Assembly (NCBI GenBank): GCA_946479785.1
Contig: CAMLHQ010000087.1
Location: 1-12,710, forward strand
Length of the DNA stretch: 12,710 nt
Direction of reading: 5' to 3'
DNA from: an uncultured Nitrospira sp.
GTDB lineage: Bacteria; Nitrospirota; Nitrospiria; Nitrospirales; Nitrospiraceae
The notes beneath the pieces are model-generated. The model ran no database searches, was not told where the DNA came from, and saw nothing but the letters and a program-made list of their open reading frames with translations. The stretch's first letter is position 1. The number at the start of each line of letters is the position of its first letter. A program made the translations under genes and the position numbers. Below, piece after piece: positions 7,808-12,710 of the stretch.

Positions 7808-7837
7808 TTGACAGATTTCCTTTCCGTCTGTTAACCT
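7808..7837 (+). promoter_or_regulatory. Possible sigma-70 promoter upstream of dnaG-rpoD
   Basis: A perfect -35 hexamer TTGACA (7808-7813) lies in the 138-base gap between hit and dnaG. An 18-base spacer leads to TAACCT (7832-7837), which keeps only the T, A and final T of the -10 consensus; GTTAAC at 16-base spacing is another weak option. A better -10 match, TATTAT (7868-7873), lies downstream but has no good -35. Promoter activity in this gap is plausible, because dnaG follows it and no other gap exists upstream of dnaG-rpoD, but which hexamers are used is uncertain. Confidence 0.35.
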
Positions 7838-7915
7838 GACCGGTCAATTTTTTCGATCACTTACGCATATTATTTCTACCGCTTTTTCGGTGGGAATCGA
7901 GGAGCTACGCCTCCC

Positions 7916-9727
7916 ATGGGCCGAGGCCTGATCTCAGAAGACGTCATCAACCAGATCAGGGACCGGACCGATATTGTGGAGGTGGTCGGCCAGCATGTGA
8001 GTTTGACCAGAGCGGGCCAGAACCTCAAAGGCCTCTGTCCGTTCCACCAAGAAAAGAGTCCCTCGTTCACGGTCAGCCCTTCACGGCAAATCTTCCACTG
8101 TTTTGGCTGCGGAGCTGGAGGCAATGTGTTCACGTTTTTGACCCGGATTACCGGGGCGAGCTTTCCGGAAACGGTTCGAGAGCTCGGGAAAAAAGTCGGG
8201 GTCGAAGTGGAGGAAGCAGCCAGTCAGGCGGGGCCTCAGGCTGCGCAGGCTGTTCGGATCGAACAACTGAACAAAGCCGCCGCCGATTGGTTCCGGCGGA
8301 ATCTCAACGATGATCAGGTGGGAGCAGAGGCGCGCGCATATTTGGCGAGCCGCGGCATGTTACCATCCACCATCGAACGGTTCGGCATCGGGGTCGCTCC
8401 GCCCGAATGGGATGGCCTGATCAAGTCGCTTGCGAAGCAGGGATTCGCGCAGAATGATTTGGCGTCAGCCGGACTCATCATCGCTCGTGACAACGGCAGC
8501 GGGTTTTACGATCGGTTTCGCGATCGGGTCATGTTTACGATCACGGATCTGCGCAAACGCATCGTTGGATTCGGCGGCCGGGTCCTCGGAGAAGGTACAC
8601 CAAAGTATCTGAACTCACCGGACACGGCACTGTTCAAGAAGGGGCAAACGCTCTTTGCCTTGGACGTGGCGCGGGAGGCCATAGCGCGTACGAAGACCGT
8701 CATCGTCGTCGAAGGCTACTTCGACGCGATTGCGCTGCACCAGGCCGGATTGACTCATACCGTCGCGACGTTGGGAACGGCGCTGACCTCCGAACACATC
8801 CAGGTATTGCGGCGCTTTGCATCAAAAGTGGTCTTGCTGTTCGATCCCGATGCCGCCGGTGTGCGCGCGGCATTGCGGGGCTTGGATCTATTCGTCAACA
8901 GCGGTCTTGGCGTGAAGGTCGTGACACTGCCGGTCGGCGAAGATCCTGATACGTACGTTCGAAAAGAAGGGCCTGATGCGTTTGATCGATTGGAAGAACG
9001 ATCGCCGAGCTTGCTGGATTTTGCCTTAGAGCACAGCCTGAAATCGGCAGAGGCGAGTACGATCGAAGGCCGCATCCGCAGCGTGGACGAAATCTTGCGT
9101 ATCTTGCAGAAGAGCGAGCATCCGATCGAGCGTGAAGAGCGGATCCGTCTCGTAGCCGAGCGGCTCGGGATCAGCCAACAACGTCTCATCGAGCGCTATC
9201 CGGCGTTGGTTCAGAAAGACGGCCAGAGGGGCGCTCTTCGACTCACTGATGTCCAGCCTGTGCTGCCCATCAAGGGCGCACCGGAAGAACGCGATCTGGT
9301 GTATCTCTTGTTGCAGGGACAGTTGACGCCTGCCGATGTCCGGCGGTTGCAGTCTGATGCGTTTTCGATTCCGGCCTGTCGCATCATCGTCGAAAAGGCG
9401 TTGGCCCATCTTGAACAAGACGGCCGCATAGGATTGCGCCGGTTGCTGGACACCATCGTGGACGATCCGGACTGCGGCCCGCTGGCCACGGAATTGTCGA
9501 TGCGGGAAGAGCATTTCGACGATCCGCGTGCACACATCCAAGGTTGTCTGAACACGCTCGATCGAAAGCAGGCCGAAACGGTCTTGCGTGACCTGATCGC
9601 ACAGCTCAAGACGGCGGAGCGGGAAGGGCGAACCGAAGACGCCCAGGCGTTGAACGTGCGTGTCAATGAAGTGCGGATGCAGAAGGCCGGTCGACCCGCC
9701 GGAGCGCTTTCTTTAGTCAAGGAGTAA
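7916..9727 (+). CDS. dnaG: DNA primase (DnaG)
   Basis: DnaG synthesises RNA primers at the replication fork and is recruited by the replicative helicase DnaB. The 603-residue product (E. coli 581) has the N-terminal CHC2 zinc-binding domain with Cys41, His44, Cys62 and Cys65 in [12 protein letters not shown] and [10 protein letters not shown]. The TOPRIM catalytic domain follows, with Glu266 in [15 protein letters not shown], and Asp310 and Asp312 in LLFDPDAAG, then [12 protein letters not shown] (341-352). The last roughly 150 residues are less conserved, as expected of the helicase-interacting domain. The ATG at 7916 is preceded by GAGGAG (7899-7904) at an 11-base spacing, slightly long. 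The gene ends two bases before rpoD; the usual macromolecular-synthesis partner rpsU is not directly upstream. Confidence 0.97.
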   Translation: MGRGLISEDVINQIRDRTDIVEVVGQHVSLTRAGQNLKGLCPFHQEKSPSFTVSPSRQIFHCFGCGAGGNVFTFLTRITGASFPETVRELGKKVGVEVEEAASQAGPQAAQAVRIEQLNKAAADWFRRNLNDDQVGAEARAYLASRGMLPSTIERFGIGVAPPEWDGLIKSLAKQGFAQNDLASAGLIIARDNGSGFYDRFRDRVMFTITDLRKRIVGFGGRVLGEGTPKYLNSPDTALFKKGQTLFALDVAREAIARTKTVIVVEGYFDAIALHQAGLTHTVATLGTALTSEHIQVLRRFASKVVLLFDPDAAGVRAALRGLDLFVNSGLGVKVVTLPVGEDPDTYVRKEGPDAFDRLEERSPSLLDFALEHSLKSAEASTIEGRIRSVDEILRILQKSEHPIEREERIRLVAERLGISQQRLIERYPALVQKDGQRGALRLTDVQPVLPIKGAPEERDLVYLLLQGQLTPADVRRLQSDAFSIPACRIIVEKALAHLEQDGRIGLRRLLDTIVDDPDCGPLATELSMREEHFDDPRAHIQGCLNTLDRKQAETVLRDLIAQLKTAEREGRTEDAQALNVRVNEVRMQKAGRPAGALSLVKE

Positions 9728-9729
9728 GT

Positions 9730-11544
9730 ATGGCGAAACAAGAATTGCTCGTGGAAGTGAAGAAGCTGATCTCGATCGGGAAAGAGAAAGGCTTTCTCAC
9801 CTATGACGAGTTGAACAGCACGTTGCCCGCGGAGGTCGTGTCCTCGGAGCAATTCGGCAGCATCATGTCGATGTTCGGTGAAATGGACATTGAGATTGTC
9901 GATGCGCCCGACGGTGAGCGTCAGCAGAAAACCCGTAGCGCCGGAGACCACGAAGACGCCGGCGAGGAGGCGGAGGAGAGCGAGGCGAGCGAAGAGAATG
10001 AAAAGGAGATCGACCTCACGCCGGGCGCCCTGAGCCGTACGGACGACCCAGTCAGGCTCTATCTGAAAGAAATGGGCAGTGTCGCCCTCTTGAGTCGCGA
10101 AGGCGAAATCGAAATCGCCAAGCGCATCGAAGAAGGGAAGCGGGACATCGCGTTCGTCATTTATGGCATGCCCATGACGATCGAGTTCATTCTCTCGCTT
10201 CGGGATCAGCTCAAAAACGGAAAGATCGACGTCCGCGAAATCGTGCCGATCCAGGAAACTGAGGAAGATTTCGAGGAGGAGGAAGTCGAGCGGGACTACG
10301 AAGAGTTGCGGCTCAAGACGTTGGAAGGCCTGAACATCGTCCGCAAGGTGTCGACGTCGCTCAAGGGTCTCTACGAGAAGTCTCGGCAAGCGGCCAAAGA
10401 TCCGGCCAAGCTAAAGAAGATCAAAAGACAAATCGATGCGATCCGCGAGCAGGTCGTGGACAAGATGGAGGCGGTCAACCTGCACGGGGTCTTGAAAGAC
10501 CGAATGGTACAGCGTGTCCGCGAGATGGCAATCCAGATCCGGACGGCGGAACGAGAGATCGTCAGCTGTCAGCGGCGTCTCGGGGTGGGCGGTGAAGCGG
10601 GAGCCGAACTTCTTCGGAAGCTCTGCCGCGATCGAAAGGATTTCCAGGCGGTCAAACGAAGGACCGGTGTGTCGGAAGATACGCTCCAGGACATAAAGAA
10701 ACTGTTCCAAGCCGCGAAGAGCCGTATCCGGCAATTGGAAACCGAGGAAGCGTTGGTCTCAGGAGAGGAGATCAAAGATGCGGTCAGGCATCTGGACGTA
10801 GCGGAGGAAAAGGTTAAGCGCGGCAAAGCCGAATTGGTCGAGGCGAACCTTCGCCTCGTCGTCAGTATCGCCAAAAAGTATACGAACCGCGGTCTGCAGT
10901 TCCTGGATTTGATCCAGGAGGGCAATATCGGATTGATGAAGGCGGTCGACAAGTTTGAGTACAAACGCGGGTACAAGTTCAGCACCTATGCGACCTGGTG
11001 GATTCGCCAGGCGATCACGCGCGCCATTGCGGACCAGGCGCGGACGATCCGCATTCCCGTGCACATGATCGAGACGATCAACAAATTGATCCGGACTTCT
11101 CGCCATCTGGTGCAGAAACTCGGTCGCGAACCAACGCCAGAGGAAATCGCCGAGCGCATGGACTTGCCCCTCGACAAGGTGCGGAAGATTCTCAAAATCG
11201 CACGCGAACCGATCTCGCTTGAAACGCCGATCGGCGAAGAAGAGGACAGCCACTTGGGCGACTTCATTGAAGACAAGAAGGCGATTTCTCCGCTGGAAGC
11301 GGCAATCCGGTACGATTTGCAGCGTCAAATCAACAGCGCACTGGAAACGCTGACGCCGAGGGAAGAGAAAGTTTTGCGTAAACGCTTTGGGATCGGCGAG
11401 GCAACGGATCACACGCTGGAAGAGGTCGGGCAGGACTTCGAAGTCACCCGGGAGCGTATCCGGCAGATCGAAGCGAAGGCCTTGCGCAAACTGCGCCATC
11501 CGAGCCGGAGCAAGAAGTTACGGAGTTTCGTCGAAAGTTTGTGA
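9730..11544 (+). CDS. rpoD: RNA polymerase primary sigma factor (RpoD, sigma-70)
   Basis: This is the housekeeping sigma factor that directs RNA polymerase to -35/-10 promoters. The 604-residue product shows region 1.1 (about 1-65), a strongly acidic linker (about 73-95), region 1.2 starting [22 protein letters not shown] (105-126), a non-conserved region (about 140-350), region 2 with [20 protein letters not shown] and the -10-reading [20 protein letters not shown] (417-436), region 3 with [14 protein letters not shown], and region 4 with [14 protein letters not shown] and the helix-turn-helix [28 protein letters not shown] for -35 recognition. Complete regions 1.1 and 1.2 show it is the primary and not an alternative sigma. 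AAGGAG (9719-9724) lies five bases before the ATG, overlapping the end of dnaG, so the two genes form one unit. Confidence 0.98.
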   Translation: MAKQELLVEVKKLISIGKEKGFLTYDELNSTLPAEVVSSEQFGSIMSMFGEMDIEIVDAPDGERQQKTRSAGDHEDAGEEAEESEASEENEKEIDLTPGALSRTDDPVRLYLKEMGSVALLSREGEIEIAKRIEEGKRDIAFVIYGMPMTIEFILSLRDQLKNGKIDVREIVPIQETEEDFEEEEVERDYEELRLKTLEGLNIVRKVSTSLKGLYEKSRQAAKDPAKLKKIKRQIDAIREQVVDKMEAVNLHGVLKDRMVQRVREMAIQIRTAEREIVSCQRRLGVGGEAGAELLRKLCRDRKDFQAVKRRTGVSEDTLQDIKKLFQAAKSRIRQLETEEALVSGEEIKDAVRHLDVAEEKVKRGKAELVEANLRLVVSIAKKYTNRGLQFLDLIQEGNIGLMKAVDKFEYKRGYKFSTYATWWIRQAITRAIADQARTIRIPVHMIETINKLIRTSRHLVQKLGREPTPEEIAERMDLPLDKVRKILKIAREPISLETPIGEEEDSHLGDFIEDKKAISPLEAAIRYDLQRQINSALETLTPREEKVLRKRFGIGEATDHTLEEVGQDFEVTRERIRQIEAKALRKLRHPSRSKKLRSFVESL

Positions 11545-11568
11545 GCCGGCGCCGTCTTGTGGCTCCGT

Positions 11569-11597
11569 TTGACTCCGCCTCCCGGTCGGCCTAGAAT
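11569..11597 (+). promoter_or_regulatory. Sigma-70 promoter of the tRNA gene
   Basis: TTGACT (11569-11574, five of six) and TAGAAT (11592-11597, five of six) are separated by exactly 17 bases, the optimal spacing. Transcription would begin near 11604, about 50 bases before the tRNA. The site lies in the 110-base gap after rpoD and makes the tRNA independent of read-through from dnaG-rpoD. It probably serves the downstream zinc-ribbon gene too. Confidence 0.8.
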
Positions 11598-11605
11598 CAC
11601 ACGCT

Positions 11606-11650
11606 CAAGGTCTGCGGAGCAGGCGCCGCATGCCATCGGCAGGCTCCTTG
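11606..11650 (+). other. Potential hairpin in the 5' leader of the pre-tRNA
   Basis: Between the predicted transcription start and the tRNA, GGAGC (11616-11620) can pair with GCTCC (11643-11647), enclosing GCCG (11625-11628) with CGGC (11637-11640) around an eight-base loop. CAA (11606-11608) and TTG (11648-11650) could extend the base across a bulge. It has no T-tract, so it is not an intrinsic terminator; a role in leader processing is possible but not shown. Confidence 0.4.
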
Positions 11651-11654
11651 ATCT

Positions 11655-11731
11655 GGGCCCATAGCTCAGGTGGTTAGAGCGGCTGACTCATAATCAGCTG
11701 GTCCTAGGTTCGAGTCCTAGTGGGCCCACCA
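11655..11731 (+). tRNA. tRNA with CAU anticodon, probably tRNA-Ile2 (lysidine-modified)
   Basis: A complete 77-base cloverleaf is visible: acceptor GGGCCCA/TGGGCCC (11655-11661, 11721-11727), D stem GCTC/GAGC, anticodon stem GCTGA/TCAGC with loop CTCATAA (11687-11693), a five-base variable loop, T stem CTAGG/CCTAG with loop TTCGAGT, discriminator A and an encoded CCA (11729-11731). The anticodon is CAT at 11689-11691. It is not an initiator tRNA, because the first acceptor bases are a normal G-C pair. Between elongator Met and Ile2, the C4-G69 and C5-G68 acceptor pairs together with A37 match what is known of recognition by the lysidine synthetase TilS in E. coli, favouring Ile2 reading AUA. 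A simple anticodon-based caller would label it Met. Confidence 0.95.
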
Positions 11732-11790
11732 GTGGACCGGCAGCGGTGAGCCCGTATCCTGCCTTCGCAAGAATCAGAGTCGGGAGCGCA

Positions 11791-12564
11791 TTGAAACAAA
11801 ATCTGTCCCCCCTTATCGAACTACAGAAGCTGGATCTCCGTATCACGGAGATCACGGAACAGCGCCGGAAGATTCCCGCTCGACTCCATGCGGTTGAAGC
11901 ACCGTTGCGCGAAGCGAAACAGTCGTTGCAGGAGATGAGCGGTGCCATCGACGCCTTGGTCAAGGAGCGACGTTCCCACGAGAAAGATGTGGAAGCGCAA
12001 GATGCGCACACGGATAAGATGCGCGCACGGCTGTCCGAGCTCAAAACCAACAAGGAATACCAGGCCCATTTGTTCGAATTACAGATGGCCAACAAGAAGA
12101 AATCGGAAATCGAGGATAAGGTGCTGGGGTGCATGGAAAAAATAGAGCAACTTCAACAAGCGGCCAAAGAAGCTCAGGACAAAGTTCGAGTCGTCGAGGA
12201 AGCCTTTACCAAGGAAAAGCAGGCGCTCGATGAACTCGACCGAAAATTGTCGAACGAACTTGCCGGACTCGAAACACAACAGCGGGACCGCTCGGCCCAT
12301 GTGGAACCAGCGCTCCTGACTCGCTATAAGAAACTCAAAGCCTCCAGGAAGGATCAGGCGCTGGCCGCGATCAAGGGGGGAATGTGTTCAGGTTGCCGTC
12401 TTCAGATTCCTCCGCAGCTGATTGCCGAGGTCAAGCGCTCACAGGATCTCCATACCTGCCCGTACTGCCATCGTATGCTCTACTGGGACGGAGAAGGACA
12501 GGCCGATCAAAAATCGCAGGATAAGGCCAATACGTCCGATCTCGAAGTGGGCGAATCCGTCTAG
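11791..12564 (+). CDS. Coiled-coil protein with C-terminal C4 zinc ribbon (COG1579-like)
   Basis: The 257-residue product is mostly long charged helices with heptad-like spacing (about 1-185), ending in a zinc ribbon with Cys199-x2-Cys202 in GGMCSGCRLQIP and Cys223-x2-Cys226 in HTCPYCHRMLYW. The motif LKTNKEYQAHLFELQMANKK (84-103) is typical of the widespread family often annotated as C4-type zinc ribbon domain protein; its exact biochemical role is not settled, with nucleic-acid or protein binding assumed. I chose TTG 11791 because homologues begin near (M)KxxLxxLIELQKLDLRI and GGGAG lies four bases upstream; GTG 11746 would add 15 residues and has no clear ribbon-side motif or ribosome-binding site. 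It lies 59 bases after the tRNA with no terminator between, so it is probably transcribed from the tRNA promoter. Confidence 0.88.
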   Translation: MKQNLSPLIELQKLDLRITEITEQRRKIPARLHAVEAPLREAKQSLQEMSGAIDALVKERRSHEKDVEAQDAHTDKMRARLSELKTNKEYQAHLFELQMANKKKSEIEDKVLGCMEKIEQLQQAAKEAQDKVRVVEEAFTKEKQALDELDRKLSNELAGLETQQRDRSAHVEPALLTRYKKLKASRKDQALAAIKGGMCSGCRLQIPPQLIAEVKRSQDLHTCPYCHRMLYWDGEGQADQKSQDKANTSDLEVGESV

Positions 12565-12674
12565 CAGGCTGCTGAAAAAGCCGCCAGCAGCGTTCTCGCA
12601 TCGCTCTGACGTTCAACTACCGATTTAACTCGCGGCAAACTACCTATCCGCTCGTATTCAATCGGAGCGAGCGG
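12565..12674 (+). repeat. Intergenic inverted-repeat sequence, probably part of a dispersed Nitrospira-type repeat
   Basis: Directly after the zinc-ribbon stop, GCTGCTG (12568-12574) and CAGCAGC (12585-12591) form a perfect seven-base inverted repeat with a ten-base loop starting AAAAA. A second one, CCGCTCG (12648-12654) and CGAGCGG (12668-12674), follows. The start of the stretch resembles, from memory, an intergenic sequence present in many copies in Nitrospira genomes, but copy number cannot be seen in one window. No T-tract follows the hairpins on this strand. The rest of the window to 12710 shows no gene. Confidence 0.45.
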
Positions 12675-12710
12675 TTCAAGCGAAGCTTGGTATGAACCTC
12701 CCGTATCTTC

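Noticed and set aside
7827..7846. LexA/SOS box near CTGTTAACCTGACC upstream of dnaG
   Set aside because: The right half ACAG is missing, so the E. coli-type pattern is not met, and the LexA motif of this lineage cannot be assumed.
9211..10389. A 392-codon open frame on the minus strand across the dnaG-rpoD junction
   Set aside because: It lies opposite two certain genes, its translation has no recognisable motif, and GC-rich codon use commonly leaves long antisense frames open.
11543..11567. GAGCC/GGCTC inverted repeat directly after rpoD as a terminator
   Set aside because: Only five pairs with a 13-base loop and three T bases afterwards; it overlaps the start of the tRNA promoter, so I do not call it a terminator.
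11746..11790. GTG at 11746 as start of the zinc-ribbon protein
   Set aside because: No ribosome-binding site precedes it and the added 15 residues do not look like the family; TTG 11791 fits better, though not proven.
1..12710. CRISPR array, phage, insertion sequence, toxin-antitoxin or defence system
   Set aside because: No regularly spaced repeats, transposase or integrase motifs, or small paired genes were found; nearly all sequence is explained by housekeeping genes.

Overview
The window is a stretch of bacterial chromosome carrying core housekeeping genes, all on the + strand and tightly packed. The moderately high GC content, the gene order murA-his genes-hit-dnaG-rpoD, the short form of HisG and a right-end intergenic sequence that resembles (from memory) a dispersed intergenic repeat of Nitrospira genomes point to a Nitrospira-like member of the Nitrospirota. 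That assignment is an inference, not a database result. I see no phage, transposase, CRISPR array, toxin-antitoxin pair or defence genes.

Left part (1-7777): the 3' part of murA (peptidoglycan precursor synthesis) runs almost directly into hisG, hisD and hisB, which overlap each other by ATGA junctions. A strong hairpin plus T-tract follows hisB. The histidine genes then resume with hisH, an unrecognised lipoprotein gene, hisA (TTG start), hisF and fused hisIE, and end with a HIT/Hint-family hydrolase gene. Together these encode HisG (step 1), HisE and HisI (steps 2-3), HisA (step 4), the HisH-HisF glutaminase/cyclase (step 5), HisB dehydratase (step 6) and HisD (the last two oxidations). HisC aminotransferase, histidinol-phosphate phosphatase and the HisZ subunit that short HisG proteins normally need are not in the window and must be encoded elsewhere.

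Middle part (7778-11544): a 138-base gap with a possible promoter precedes dnaG (primase) and rpoD (primary sigma factor), which are 2 bases apart. This is the dnaG-rpoD core of the classical macromolecular-synthesis operon, here without rpsU directly upstream.

Right part (11545-12710): a near-consensus sigma-70 promoter drives a tRNA with a CAU anticodon, most probably the lysidine-modified tRNA-Ile2. Next comes a coiled-coil protein with a C-terminal C4 zinc ribbon (COG1579-like). The last 146 bases are non-coding and hold inverted repeats that look like part of a dispersed repeat.

The window is mainly ordinary. The points most worth a second look are the uncharacterised lipoprotein inside the histidine operon, the terminator splitting the histidine genes, the right-end repeat, the tRNA CAU identity and its structured leader, and the odd C-terminal tail of HisG.
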